DNA of 64,000 nucleotides from UBA5859 sp041940025 (GTDB lineage Bacteria; Pseudomonadota; Gammaproteobacteria; UBA5859): positions 1 through 64,000 of the forward strand of contig JBGTSY010000001.1 of assembly GCA_041940025.1 (NCBI GenBank), read 5' to 3'. Below the pieces are notes generated by a model. That model was given only the letters and a program-made list of their open reading frames with translations, ran no database searches and had not been told where the DNA came from. The position numbers were made by a program, and so were the translations under genes. Below, one piece after another: positions 1 through 8,846 of this stretch. Within the stretch, counting starts at the first letter, position 1. Every line of letters starts with the position of its first letter.

Positions 1-268
1 GGCCATTACCCCACCAACTAGCTAATCCGACGCGGGCTCATCCAACAGCACGAGGTCCCGAAAGATCCCCCGCTTTCCTCCATAGAGTGTATGCGGTATT
101 AGCCTGAGTTTCCCCAGGTTGTCCCCCACTGCTAGGTAGATTCCCACGCGTTACTCACCCGTTCGCCACTCGACGCCTGGAAGCAAGCTTCCATCGTTTC
201 CGTTCGACTTGCATGTGTTAAGCATGCCGCCAGCGTTCAATCTGAGCCAGGATCAAACTCTTCAGTTC
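1..268 (-). rRNA. 16S ribosomal RNA, 5' portion (gene runs off the left edge)
   Basis: Reverse-complementing the left edge gives the universal bacterial 16S start: the AGAGTTTGATC primer site, CTGGCTCAG, then AACGCTGGCGGCATGCTTAACACATG split over adjacent positions. The mature 5' end, judged by comparison with the E. coli start, lies near 268. Only the first ~268 nt are present; the rest of the rrn operon is outside the window. Strand and identity are certain; the exact 5' nucleotide is inferred. Confidence 0.97.
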
Positions 269-407
269 AAGTTTGATGTCGCTTAAGGCGACAAATCTTT
301 TTTCCATACTTCACCATTCTAAAACTGCTTGAATGATTCAATATGGAAGATCTATTGTGGCTCTATCGCAATCAACGCGAGCGCCCACACAAACTGTTCG
401 GTCCTAA

Positions 408-420
408 TTTTTAAAGAGCA
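408..420 (-). promoter_or_regulatory. boxA antitermination site in the rRNA leader
   Basis: On the minus strand this reads TGCTCTTTAAAAA, close to the E. coli rrn boxA (TGCTCTTTAACA). It lies between the rRNA promoter and the 16S 5' end, the expected place for Nus-factor antitermination of rrn transcription. Identification rests on motif and position. Confidence 0.8.
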
Positions 421-463
421 GCTCAGGGATGACAAGATCCAATCTGAGCGTCGAAGGGCGAGT

Positions 464-491
464 ATTATAGCGGCGTAAACCAAGCGGTCAA
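464..491 (-). promoter_or_regulatory. Strong sigma-70 promoter of the rRNA operon
   Basis: The minus strand has TTGACC (486-491) and TATAAT (464-469) separated by 16 nt, followed by the boxA leader and 16S. An A/T-rich stretch just upstream (around 495-510) could act as an UP element. The rest of the interval to the end of tyrS (about 510-725) is AT-rich; I see no gene or clear terminator in it. Confidence 0.85.
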
Positions 492-725
492 GGCATTTTT
501 CATCTGAAAACTGCTTTGTTGAAAAACACTTAGTTTATTTGACCGTATCTCGGTACTCACCTAGTGATTGTTAGCCAAGATTAGCTAAAAAGTTCCACTT
601 AGCATCTTGATATAAGACAACCATAAGAGCAAAAAATGCACCACCGTTACGGCAAATTCAAATAAAACTTTACCAGTGACTGCACTAAATGAATTTATAG
701 AAGAGATCGCGCTACCGGTTTGCTG

Positions 726-1937
726 CTATTGTAGCACCACTCGTGCAAAACGCCGCTTGCCCACCTGTATGACCTTCTCTCCCCTAGGTACCAATGATTT
801 TTCATCGGACACTTTCTTGCCCTCTATTTTTACCGCGCCCTGGCGCACCATGCGCATCGCATCCGAGGTACTTTTAGTTAATCCCGCTTGCTTTAACAGA
901 TTGGCGATGGGAATGCCCTCTTTCTCGATAGGAATTACCAACTCCGGCATCTCGCTAGGCATCGAACCCTTTTGAAAGCGGGCGATAAATTCCTTTTGTG
1001 ATTCATCTGCGGCCGCTTGACTATGAAATCGAGCCACTAACTCTTTTGCCAATTCAAACTTGATATCACGAGGATTCATGCCGCCATCTACCTGTTCTTT
1101 CCACCCGCAAATTTCAGACATGGGACGAAAACTAAGTAACTCAAAGTAGCGCCACATTAGATCATCTGATATGGACATCACTTTGCCGAAGATTTCTCCC
1201 GGAGCCTCATCGATGCCAATATAGTTGTCTAAGGATTTGGACATCTTTTTCACGCCATCCAATCCTTCCAACAAAGGCAAGGTCACCACAACTTGCTGCT
1301 CTTTACCAAAGTGTTTTTGTAGCTCCCGCCCCATTAGTAAGTTAAATTTTTGATCGGTACCACCGATTTCAATGTCTGCATCGAGTTGTACTGAGTCATA
1401 CCCCTGAATCAATGGGTAGAGAAATTCATGGATTGCTATCGGACGGCCATCGGCATACCGTTTGGAAAAATCATCCCGCTCTAACATCCTGGCAACCGTG
1501 GATTGGGCTGCAAGTTGAATGAGATCTGCAGCCGAGAGTGGATTCAGCCAAGTGGAATTAAACACCACTTCAGTTTTTTCCCGATCGAGGATCTTGAAAA
1601 TTTGCGCTTCATAGGTTTTTGCGTTCTGTGCGACTTGATCTCTGCTCAGCGGTTGCCGAGTGACATTCTTGCCTGTGGGATCACCAATGGTGGCGGTAAA
1701 ATCCCCAATAATAAATAGGATCTGATGGCCCAACTGCTGAAATTGGGCGAGCTTATTGATCAATACGGTATGTCCCAGGTGCAGATCCGGGGCAGTTGGG
1801 TCAAAACCGGCCTTAATTCGCAAGGGTCGGCCTTTTTTTAACTTGGTTAATAGCTCTTCTCGTGGCAAGATTTCAGCACAACCACGGCTGATAAGATCCA
1901 ATGCTTGTTTGATGTCGCTAGAGCTTACTTTAACCAT
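726..1937 (-). CDS. tyrS: Tyrosyl-tRNA synthetase
   Basis: Class I aminoacyl-tRNA synthetase that charges tRNA-Tyr in the cytoplasm. The 403-aa product has the HLGH signature (residues 53-56), the GGTDQKFN tyrosine-pocket segment (~192-199), the KMSKS loop (231-235) and a C-terminal S4 RNA-binding domain from ~340. This is the HxGH/KMSKS arrangement of the TyrZ-like bacterial subgroup. The ATG start is preceded by GGAAG at proper spacing. It is divergent from the M23 peptidase gene and lies head-to-tail upstream of the rrn operon, a neighbourhood common in gammaproteobacteria. Nothing unusual. Confidence 0.97.
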   Translation of the reverse strand: MVKVSSSDIKQALDLISRGCAEILPREELLTKLKKGRPLRIKAGFDPTAPDLHLGHTVLINKLAQFQQLGHQILFIIGDFTATIGDPTGKNVTRQPLSRDQVAQNAKTYEAQIFKILDREKTEVVFNSTWLNPLSAADLIQLAAQSTVARMLERDDFSKRYADGRPIAIHEFLYPLIQGYDSVQLDADIEIGGTDQKFNLLMGRELQKHFGKEQQVVVTLPLLEGLDGVKKMSKSLDNYIGIDEAPGEIFGKVMSISDDLMWRYFELLSFRPMSEICGWKEQVDGGMNPRDIKFELAKELVARFHSQAAADESQKEFIARFQKGSMPSEMPELVIPIEKEGIPIANLLKQAGLTKSTSDAMRMVRQGAVKIEGKKVSDEKSLVPRGEKVIQVGKRRFARVVLQ

Positions 1938-2114
1938 CTTTACTTCCTACCCATTACCCTCAATAGTGAGAATCTTCTTCTTGACGTTCAATTAACTATA
2001 GTGATTACTAAGAATTGTACGAAATATATGTTAGGGGCTTTACTCAACCATATTCTTAAGTATCATCCCCTGCCAATGAATTTTGGGGATCACTATTTGC
2101 TATAAACTAAAATT

Positions 2115-3650
2115 ATGAGACCACCGTCCACCAAAAATTTCGACTTCAAAGAGCCATTGATTGCCAGAGCACCGCGGCAACAATCGTTTTTGGCAAAGCT
2201 ATCTTCGAACAATATTAAGCCGTTCCTCTTGGCATCTGGCATCGGTATCGCTGCTATGATTGCAAGCTTTGCATTTACCAAAAACTCAGATCTGGTGGCT
2301 GAAGCTAACTCAAACGATGCACCCTCTGACTACCAGATCATGGAGAAAAAGATTGCCTTAGCTTTGCCTGCCGAACCAGGCATGCGATTATCCGAAGCGC
2401 AACCAGCACACCCGTCGAACTTATCAGCCAGTATCAGCTCACCTCCAACGGTTCAAAGCACGCCTCTGGCACCGATGAACGAAACACCATTGTACACGCT
2501 TCCACCCACTAGCGTGTCAAGCGCCAGCGAATCCTCTTGTACCGAAGAGACAGTTCGCTCAGGAGATAGTCTGTCGCTCATATTTTCCCGACATAAGATT
2601 TCCGCCAATACGCTAAACGCGGTGGTACGAGCCGGTGGTAAAAAGACTTTAACCAAACTGCTCCCCGGACAAAAATTTCATTTTTGTTTTGATCAGCAGC
2701 GACATTTAGCGTCCATGAAGTACGGTTTAAGCGAATTGGAAACTTTGGTGTTAGAGCGCGCACCGAATGGTCACTACACCAAGGATACCAAAACCCGGGA
2801 ATACCAACGGCTCACTGCTTATGGTGGCGGCACCATTAAGAATTCTCTCTTCTTATCCGCAAAAAGAGCGGGATTATCAGAAAAATTGACCATGGAGCTG
2901 GCCTATATTTTTGGTTGGGATATCGATTTTGTACTTGATATCCGCTCAGGAGATGAATTCTTCGTGGTTTACGAAGAGCTTTATCTGGACGGCGAACTGA
3001 AAGGCACTGGTCATATAATTTCCGCCGAATTTGTCAACCAGGGCAAGACCTATCAAGCCGTGCGCTATACGGATTCCTCAGGTAAAGTGAATTATTACAC
3101 CCCAGACGGCCACTCCATGCGCAAGGCGTTCCTGCGAACTCCAGTTAATTTTTCCCGCATCAGCTCCGGCTTTAATTTAAAACGCAAACATCCCGTATTG
3201 CACACAGTACGTGCCCATAGAGGTGTGGATTATGCCGCGCCCACAGGCACACCAGTAAAAGCGTCGGGTGATGGCAAGATCACCTTACGTGGTCGCAAGG
3301 GTGGTTACGGCCGCACCGTGGTGATTCAACATGGCACCAAATACAGTACGCTCTATGCCCATCTTTCCAGCTATAAATCGGGATTAAAAACCGGATCTCG
3401 AGTTCGCCAAGGACAGGTCATTGGCTATGTGGGTCAGTCTGGACTGGCGACAGGCCCTCATCTGCACTATGAGTTCCGCGTGAATGGAGTACACCGGAAT
3501 CCGCTGACGGTGAAATTACCACAAGCGGATCCAGTCCCTGCCCGTGAAAAAAGCAGATTTACTGAATTGACGACGCCATTGGTAAGCCAAATGGCATCAT
3601 TAAAGGCGGCGCAATACGCAGAAACCGGGCGATTAATACAAACCCCCTAA
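2115..3650 (+). CDS. M23-family peptidoglycan endopeptidase (MepM/YebA-like)
   Basis: Predicted zinc metallopeptidase that cleaves peptide cross-links in murein during wall growth. The 511-aa protein has a single N-terminal membrane segment (~37-55), a Ser/Pro/Thr-rich linker, an OapA/LysM-like segment starting near the VRSGDSLSLIF motif (~140-190), a middle Csd3-type domain and a C-terminal M23 domain. Visible Zn-site residues are H368 and D372 (HxxxD) and the HLH motif at 449-451. It is probably membrane-anchored and periplasmic. The ATG start follows a short AT-rich region shared with tyrS. It lies just upstream of anmK, a murein-recycling gene, so the two form a cell-wall pair. Confidence 0.92.
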   Translation: MRPPSTKNFDFKEPLIARAPRQQSFLAKLSSNNIKPFLLASGIGIAAMIASFAFTKNSDLVAEANSNDAPSDYQIMEKKIALALPAEPGMRLSEAQPAHPSNLSASISSPPTVQSTPLAPMNETPLYTLPPTSVSSASESSCTEETVRSGDSLSLIFSRHKISANTLNAVVRAGGKKTLTKLLPGQKFHFCFDQQRHLASMKYGLSELETLVLERAPNGHYTKDTKTREYQRLTAYGGGTIKNSLFLSAKRAGLSEKLTMELAYIFGWDIDFVLDIRSGDEFFVVYEELYLDGELKGTGHIISAEFVNQGKTYQAVRYTDSSGKVNYYTPDGHSMRKAFLRTPVNFSRISSGFNLKRKHPVLHTVRAHRGVDYAAPTGTPVKASGDGKITLRGRKGGYGRTVVIQHGTKYSTLYAHLSSYKSGLKTGSRVRQGQVIGYVGQSGLATGPHLHYEFRVNGVHRNPLTVKLPQADPVPAREKSRFTELTTPLVSQMASLKAAQYAETGRLIQTP

Positions 3651-3674
3651 TACTCATTCAGAGGCGAATGACCC

Positions 3675-4772
3675 ATGCCGGAACTCTACCTGGGCCTGAT
3701 GTCTGGCACCAGTTTAGACGGTGTCGATGCCGTAGTCGCCGATTTTGAGCCGAAAATCCCGCAATGCCTTCAACAAAAAACCTATCCCCTGCCTACTCGG
3801 TTACGGGATGATCTGCTCAGAATCAGTACCAGCGAGACAGCAAGCTATATAGAAGTGGCGCAACTCGACATCTCTTTGGGCCATCTTCTGGCTGATATCT
3901 CTCTCGATTTATTGGCAGCTGCGAACCTAACACCAGCGCAAATAGTTGCCATAGGCAGTCACGGCCACACCTTGGCACACCGCCCCAATGACGAATTTCC
4001 TTTTAGCCTGCAAATTGGTAATCCACAGGTACTCAACAAAAAAACCGGTATCACCGTTGCCGCTAATTTTAGACCCAGTGATATCGCCATGGGGGGGCAA
4101 GGGGCGCCTTTAGCATGTGCATTCCACGACTATTTGTTCGCAGATCAAAACATAGCTGTAATCAACATCGGCGGAATTAGCAATACCACTCTCATCCGAG
4201 CGCATCAGCCCACCCTTGGCTATGACAGCGGGCCGGGAAACTGTCTATTAGATAGTTGGATCCAGGCACAGCGAGATCTGCCCTATGACGACAATGGTCA
4301 GTTTGCAAACCAGGGACAAGTCCATCGCAAACTGCTCAAACTCATGCTCGCAGACGATTATTTTTCAGAAGCCATTCCCAAAACCACTGGCCGCGATAAA
4401 TTTAACCTCAGCTGGCTGCAACAGCACCTGAACAATCAACCCATCCAAGCATCGGCTGCAGACATTCAAGCCACGCTGCTGCAATTTACCGTCGAGACCA
4501 TTGCTAATCCCTTACGAAGCTTGGCTAGCACAATTGACGAAGTCGTGATTTGCGGTGGCGGTAGCCACAACAAGTTGCTGATGCAAAAGCTCGCGCAGAG
4601 TTTGGCACCATTGCCGGTATCCGCCATCGACAGCAAGGGGGTGGGCGCAGATTGGGTGGAAGCCCTCGCCTTTGCCTGGCTCGCGAAAAGAACATTGGCG
4701 AAACAACCGGGCAATCTACCGTCGGTCACCGGTGCGCGCGAGGCGACAATTTTAGGGGCGATTTTCCGGTAA
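3675..4772 (+). CDS. anmK: Anhydro-N-acetylmuramic acid kinase
   Basis: Phosphorylates 1,6-anhydro-MurNAc with ring opening to MurNAc-6-P, a cytoplasmic step of peptidoglycan recycling. The 365-aa length is normal for AnmK. Recognisable motifs: GTSLDGVD near the N terminus (nucleotide-binding loop), GSHGHT, NIGGISN, GYDSGPGN and GRDKFN (sugar site), and the late GGGSHN segment. The ATG is preceded by GAGGCG about 8 nt upstream. It starts 24 nt after the M23 peptidase stop, so the two are probably co-transcribed. Confidence 0.96.
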   Translation: MPELYLGLMSGTSLDGVDAVVADFEPKIPQCLQQKTYPLPTRLRDDLLRISTSETASYIEVAQLDISLGHLLADISLDLLAAANLTPAQIVAIGSHGHTLAHRPNDEFPFSLQIGNPQVLNKKTGITVAANFRPSDIAMGGQGAPLACAFHDYLFADQNIAVINIGGISNTTLIRAHQPTLGYDSGPGNCLLDSWIQAQRDLPYDDNGQFANQGQVHRKLLKLMLADDYFSEAIPKTTGRDKFNLSWLQQHLNNQPIQASAADIQATLLQFTVETIANPLRSLASTIDEVVICGGGSHNKLLMQKLAQSLAPLPVSAIDSKGVGADWVEALAFAWLAKRTLAKQPGNLPSVTGAREATILGAIFR

Positions 4773-4780
4773 ATTGAAAG

Positions 4781-5128
4781 TTAAACTGAAAAAGAGGAGC
4801 CACAACCGCATGTGGTCTTCGCGTTAGGATTTCGGATCACAAACTGCGCCCCCTGCAAGCCTTCTTTGTAATCCACTTCAGCACCCGCAAGATATTGAAA
4901 ACTAATGGGATCGACAAGTAATGTCACGCCATCGTTGACCACTTGAGTGTCGCCCTCCTCAAAGTTTTCATCGAAGGTAAAGCCATACTGGAAACCGGAA
5001 CAACCACCGCCGGTGACATATACCCGTAATTTAAGCTGATCGTTGCCTTCTTCCGCAATCAGCGATTTCACCTTACGTGCGGCATTGTTTGTGAAGTTTA
5101 AAAGGGAGTCGATCTCTATTTGGGACAT
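4781..5128 (-). CDS. erpA: Iron-sulfur cluster insertion protein ErpA
   Basis: A-type Fe-S carrier that delivers clusters to apoproteins, including isoprenoid-pathway enzymes. The 115-aa protein has the three family cysteines: C43 in GGGCSGFQYGF, then C107 and C109 in the C-terminal CGCG motif. The sequence is closer to ErpA than to IscA or SufA because of the long acidic stretch after the first cysteine and the SSFSV end; this subtype call is by recall, not search. It converges with anmK across 8 nt and is the last gene of a possible bactofilin-side transcript. Confidence 0.93.
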   Translation of the reverse strand: MSQIEIDSLLNFTNNAARKVKSLIAEEGNDQLKLRVYVTGGGCSGFQYGFTFDENFEEGDTQVVNDGVTLLVDPISFQYLAGAEVDYKEGLQGAQFVIRNPNAKTTCGCGSSFSV

Positions 5129-5188
5129 ATGAACACTACAACTAAAATTCGATTATCTTCACCATTTTCAGGGTAAGCTGTGAAAAAT

Positions 5189-5680
5189 TCAACTCACAGG
5201 CACGGTTTTTTTCTGTCTCTCTGGCTCTATTTTAGACTGATTTGCCCTAGTGTTGGCTGATTTCTCTTTAGGCGCAGCCGAAGTTTGCATATCCGCGGCT
5301 ACTTTCACCCGGGAGTTCGCTGTCATGCTGCCGTTCACCTCAGAGCCTACTACCATCTCAATGGTGCGATATTGCACATTGCCCTCTACCCGCGCATGCT
5401 CTCCAAGCACCAGGTGGTTGGAGATATAGACATCACCTTTAATGTGGCCATCTACTACCAGATTGGGCACATGCAGCTCGCCCTCCACCACACCGGAATC
5501 GCTCACCACCATTAAGGCATCTTCACTGGCGTCGCAGCGCACATCGCCCTTCAGAAAACCATCTATATGCAAACTGCCAGAAAAATGTAGATCCCCGGTA
5601 ATTCGTGTTCCCTGGCCAATCACAGTGTCAATTTTTGTACTGGATACACTACCTTTTAACCATTTTCTCTTATTTATCAT
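5189..5680 (-). CDS. Bactofilin (polymer-forming cytoskeletal protein)
   Basis: Bactofilin (DUF583) proteins assemble into nucleotide-free filaments that position cell-wall or surface machinery. The 163-aa protein has a short basic N terminus, a central right-handed beta-helix core of repeated hydrophobic/glycine strands (~18-120; for example GTRITGDLHFSGSLHIDG and VVDGHIKGDVYISN) and a Lys/Ala/Thr-rich disordered tail. It begins 7 nt after the upstream coiled-coil membrane protein, so the two are almost certainly one operon and may act together at the envelope. Confidence 0.93.
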   Translation of the reverse strand: MINKRKWLKGSVSSTKIDTVIGQGTRITGDLHFSGSLHIDGFLKGDVRCDASEDALMVVSDSGVVEGELHVPNLVVDGHIKGDVYISNHLVLGEHARVEGNVQYRTIEMVVGSEVNGSMTANSRVKVAADMQTSAAPKEKSANTRANQSKIEPERQKKTVPVS

Positions 5681-5687
5681 CTATTCA

Positions 5688-6410
5688 TTACCCTTTGACG
5701 CTCCATGGAAACTCTCTAGAGACTTGTTTAGCATTTTGGCGACTGGGATAGGCCACGACTTTAACTTCATTTGGGACAAATCCCCGAGGAAGACGGAGCT
5801 CCCCTTCAAGTTGTTGAAAATATCGGAATCGCACGGGGATAGGCTGGGATTCCGTTCCGCCCAACTCAGGTAAGGTAAAACGCTTGGGCTCGCCTTGATA
5901 TCTACCATAGATATAAATCTCTGTTTTACCGCGAACTAATTTCCTTTCTGAACCATTTTGAGTGAGTACCAGTCGATAGTTGTAGGCCCCTCCCGGCTCC
6001 GCAGGATAGAGTTCAAAGGAAGTGATCTGGATCCCCTTACGCTCCGACGGCGCCATAATGTCTCGATAAAGCGCTAACTCCCGTTGCAGCAGCTCCTTAT
6101 CCAGAAAGGCATCTTGTAGAAGTTGTTGTAGCTCCTGCTCTTTGGTGGAAGAGATGGTATTCGCCAACTCGAGTGCCATGTTGCGTTGTTTTAGGTCCAC
6201 CACATCCTCGTCAAGTGTTTGAATTCTTGACACTAATTTCGTGTAGCTTGGTGATTCATACCGACCTGTGGTCACCCAAGCCCCGAGAAAATAACTGACT
6301 AGACACAATAGGAAGGTGGTTAATAAAAGAGCAATACTCCACCAAGCCAACGGCCAGGGGCTGCGAAAAGAGACAACTACACTATTGGTGGATTTACCGG
6401 CCACAGCCAA
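5688..6410 (-). CDS. Membrane-anchored coiled-coil protein (DUF6776-like)
   Basis: 240 aa. One transmembrane helix at ~24-47 (WPLAWWSIALLLTTF onward), followed by a heptad-like coiled coil (~60-125, rich in Leu/Glu/Gln) and a C-terminal beta-rich domain (~130-235). It resembles the DUF6776 family found next to bactofilin genes in gammaproteobacteria; the function is unknown. Topology suggests a short cytoplasmic N terminus and a periplasmic C domain. The start is TTG at 6410, with AGGAT about 12 nt upstream; a GTG two codons later is an alternative. The pairing with bactofilin suggests a scaffold partner, which is inference. Confidence 0.8.
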   Translation of the reverse strand: MAVAGKSTNSVVVSFRSPWPLAWWSIALLLTTFLLCLVSYFLGAWVTTGRYESPSYTKLVSRIQTLDEDVVDLKQRNMALELANTISSTKEQELQQLLQDAFLDKELLQRELALYRDIMAPSERKGIQITSFELYPAEPGGAYNYRLVLTQNGSERKLVRGKTEIYIYGRYQGEPKRFTLPELGGTESQPIPVRFRYFQQLEGELRLPRGFVPNEVKVVAYPSRQNAKQVSREFPWSVKG

Positions 6411-6468
6411 ACTCGAGAACTAATCCTTGTTGACATATTTATCGGCCGTGAGCGTGCGGACCATAATA

Positions 6469-7506
6469 TTAAGGAAAGAGGGCGATCTGCTCCAAGCCGG
6501 TAGCCTCATGCCACCCCTGCATAATATTGAGGCACTGAACTGCTTGGCCTGCGGCACCCTTTACTAAGTTATCAATAACCGATAACACAACCACCTGATC
6601 GCTTTGTGGGGCTCGATGCACAGCTAATCGGCATATATTGCTACCCCGCACTAAGCTGGTCGCTGGCATGCTGCCCAACGGCATCAGATCGACAAAGAGT
6701 TCAGATCGGTAATATTCTTCGAAAATCCCATGTAACTCCTCCACTGAGCCTTCCGTTCTTGCATAGAGGGTGGCATGGATACCACGGATCATCGGCGTCA
6801 AGTGCGGTACAAAGGTTAATGTCACCTCACCTCCAGCCACCTGTCTTAACCCTTGTCTTATCTCCGGTAAGTGACGGTGACCGGACACGCCATAGGCCTT
6901 TAAACTCTCCCCCGTTTCGGCAAATAGACTATGCACCGCCGCGCCACGACCTGCACCGCTGACCCCTGATTTGGCATCTGCAATCAAACTGCCGGTATCC
7001 ACCACATTCGCAGCCAATAGGGGCAAGAGTCCCAATTGCACTGCGGTGGGATAACATCCAGGCACTGCCACTAACGGCGCACCAATGATTTGCGAGCGAT
7101 TGATCTCCGGCAATCCGTAAACAGCTTGTTCCAAATATTCTGGGCAGCTGTGGGCTTGGCCATACCAACTTTCCCACTCGGTCGCGTTTTTAAGTCTGAA
7201 ATCTGCAGACAGATCGATGATAGTCACGCCCTCATCCAGAAGGGCCGGTACCTGATGCATCGCTACCCCATGAGGAGTGGCAAAAAAAACTATCTCACAC
7301 GCTTTCAGTTGAGACAGTTCAGGCTCGCTATATCGCAGATCACATTTTGCGCGTAGTGTTGGGAACAGCTCAGACACCGCCCTCCCGGCTTCTGTGCGTG
7401 AAGTGATACAACACAATTCAACATTGGGGTGATGCGCAAGCAGACGCAGAAGCTCTGCGCCTGTATATCCTGTTCCACCGACAATACCAATTTTCACTTG
7501 ACTCAC
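6469..7506 (-). CDS. argC: N-acetyl-gamma-glutamyl-phosphate reductase
   Basis: NADPH-dependent third step of arginine biosynthesis. I place the start at GTG 7506 because GAGGAG lies 6 nt upstream and translation then begins V-S-Q-V-K-I-G, matching family N termini; an in-frame ATG at 7560 would add 18 non-conserved residues. The 345-aa protein has the GGTGYTG dinucleotide loop near the start and the VPGCYPTA active site (Cys at ~151). The GHRHLPEI segment and the 'FVPHLTPMIRGI' region are also typical. No other arg gene is nearby. Confidence 0.95.
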   Translation of the reverse strand: MSQVKIGIVGGTGYTGAELLRLLAHHPNVELCCITSRTEAGRAVSELFPTLRAKCDLRYSEPELSQLKACEIVFFATPHGVAMHQVPALLDEGVTIIDLSADFRLKNATEWESWYGQAHSCPEYLEQAVYGLPEINRSQIIGAPLVAVPGCYPTAVQLGLLPLLAANVVDTGSLIADAKSGVSGAGRGAAVHSLFAETGESLKAYGVSGHRHLPEIRQGLRQVAGGEVTLTFVPHLTPMIRGIHATLYARTEGSVEELHGIFEEYYRSELFVDLMPLGSMPATSLVRGSNICRLAVHRAPQSDQVVVLSVIDNLVKGAAGQAVQCLNIMQGWHEATGLEQIALFP

Positions 7507-7589
7507 ACTAGACTCCTCATTAGAAGGCGCTATTTTACTGCTTTCTGCTCTCGCGAGCATAGTCTATTAACGGGTAAAATAGACACAGT

Positions 7590-8126
7590 ATGAAACAGAA
7601 TCGAAAACAACTTAAATTTGTAATGTTACTGATTGCCGCTGTGACGCTGGTTGCCGTCTGGCAACTCAGCCAGCAACGTCAATTAAATGAGCAGGAAGTT
7701 GCTGCGAAACTAGAGATCACCACCTTAGATGGCGAGCAGATAACTCTTGGTGCACCCGACCAACCCGTGCGACTGCTCTTTTTCTGGTCCACCAGTTGCG
7801 CGGTCTGTCTCGAAGAGTTACCAGAATGGGTTCGTCTGCATGGAAAATACACAGATTCGGGATTGGAAATATTGGCTATGGCGATGCCTTATGATCCGCC
7901 TTCGCACCTGTTGCGTGTGAAACAAGATTTTGTCCTGCCCTATGCCATTGGTCTGGATATGAACGGCGAGGTGAAAAATGCATTTAATGTGCTAGGCACG
8001 CCCACCACTATTTTAGTGTCCAAAGATAATCAGCTACTCTATCGTCAATCAGGCAGGACGAACTTCACTGCTCTGGGCCACCGAATCGAACATATCTTAA
8101 GCCAACAAAAAGAAGAGACGGGCTAA
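7590..8126 (+). CDS. Membrane-anchored thioredoxin-like protein (TlpA/ResA family)
   Basis: 178 aa. An N-terminal signal anchor (~8-25) is followed by a thioredoxin fold with a CAVC redox motif (C70, C73) in FFWSTSCAVCLEELPEW and the cis-proline context GTPTT (~137). Likely a periplasmic thiol-disulfide reductant or oxidoreductase (TlpA/ResA/ScsD type). It ends 1 nt before hemJ starts, so the two are co-transcribed; a role in heme-protein or cytochrome maturation is an inference from that pairing. Confidence 0.88.
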   Translation: MKQNRKQLKFVMLLIAAVTLVAVWQLSQQRQLNEQEVAAKLEITTLDGEQITLGAPDQPVRLLFFWSTSCAVCLEELPEWVRLHGKYTDSGLEILAMAMPYDPPSHLLRVKQDFVLPYAIGLDMNGEVKNAFNVLGTPTTILVSKDNQLLYRQSGRTNFTALGHRIEHILSQQKEETG

Positions 8127-8127
8127 C

Positions 8128-8553
8128 ATGCGCATTATTCTCAGCCTACACATAATTTTTATGGTGACCTGGTTTGCCGGATTATTCTATCTGCCTCGTC
8201 TATTTGTTTATCATGCCGCCACTGATGAACCTCTATTGATTGAACAATTTAAGCTCATGGAGAGACGGCTTTTTTATGCCATCACGACTCCTGGCGCAAT
8301 ACTCACGCTGATATTCGGTTTCTGGATGTTATTTGCTTATGCGTGGGACGCTTATCGAGAATCGCTCTGGCTACACCTTAAGCTAAGTTTGGTAGTCGTT
8401 TTAGTGCTGTATCATGCTTATTGTGGTTGGCTCGTCAGTCGATTTGCAGAAGATGAAAATCCTCATTCCTCACGTTTCTATCGATACTTTAATGAGTTCC
8501 CTACCTTAATTCTTTTTAGTGTTGTGCTGCTGGTGATCCTCAAACCATTTTAA
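8128..8553 (+). CDS. hemJ: Protoporphyrinogen IX oxidase HemJ
   Basis: Oxidises protoporphyrinogen IX to protoporphyrin IX in heme synthesis, at the inner membrane. The 141-aa protein has four predicted hydrophobic helices and the family N terminus with a conserved early His (H8), then VTWFAGLFYLPRLFVYH. This is the UPF0093/HemJ family, used in place of HemG or HemY. It is translationally close to the upstream thioredoxin gene. hemL is 2 kb downstream on the same strand but in a separate unit. Confidence 0.93.
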   Translation: MRIILSLHIIFMVTWFAGLFYLPRLFVYHAATDEPLLIEQFKLMERRLFYAITTPGAILTLIFGFWMLFAYAWDAYRESLWLHLKLSLVVVLVLYHAYCGWLVSRFAEDENPHSSRFYRYFNEFPTLILFSVVLLVILKPF

Positions 8554-8595
8554 ATGAATAATAGAATGAACAAATAGTTCAGCTGAATGCGATGT

Positions 8596-8775
8596 TTAAT
8601 TCATTTGCATCATCTCAAAATCATCTTTAATCGAACCACAATCAGGACACGTCCAGGTTAAGGGTACATCTTGCCAACGTGTACCGGCGGGTATGCCCTC
8701 AGCAGGTAGTCCCAGAGCTTCGTCATAGATAAATCCACAGACCACACACATATATTTTTTAAAGGGTTCACTCAT
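8596..8775 (-). CDS. Rubredoxin
   Basis: Short gene found by reading the minus strand; 59 aa. Small cytoplasmic one-iron electron carrier. The four iron ligands are visible: C10 and C13 (MCVVCGFIYD) and C43 and C46 (TWTCPDCG). The PAGTRWQDVP loop is typical of rubredoxins. ATG start at 8775, TAA stop at 8596. It converges with hemJ and is divergent from thiD. Probable roles are electron transfer to an oxygenase or peroxide/superoxide reductase, but no partner gene lies next to it. Confidence 0.95.
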   Translation of the reverse strand: MSEPFKKYMCVVCGFIYDEALGLPAEGIPAGTRWQDVPLTWTCPDCGSIKDDFEMMQMN

Positions 8776-8846
8776 ACGCTATTTATTCATCCGTATCCGG
8801 GTTAAACTCTATTGTCAGGCTTATTTAAATCTATTAGTTCTCAAGA

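Noticed and set aside
676..975. 99-aa plus-strand reading frame overlapping the tyrS 3' end
   Set aside because: It is antisense to the conserved S4 domain of tyrS, with no family features of its own.
8776..8846. TPP riboswitch upstream of thiD
   Set aside because: The interval is only 71 bp and lacks the CUGAGA and related core segments.
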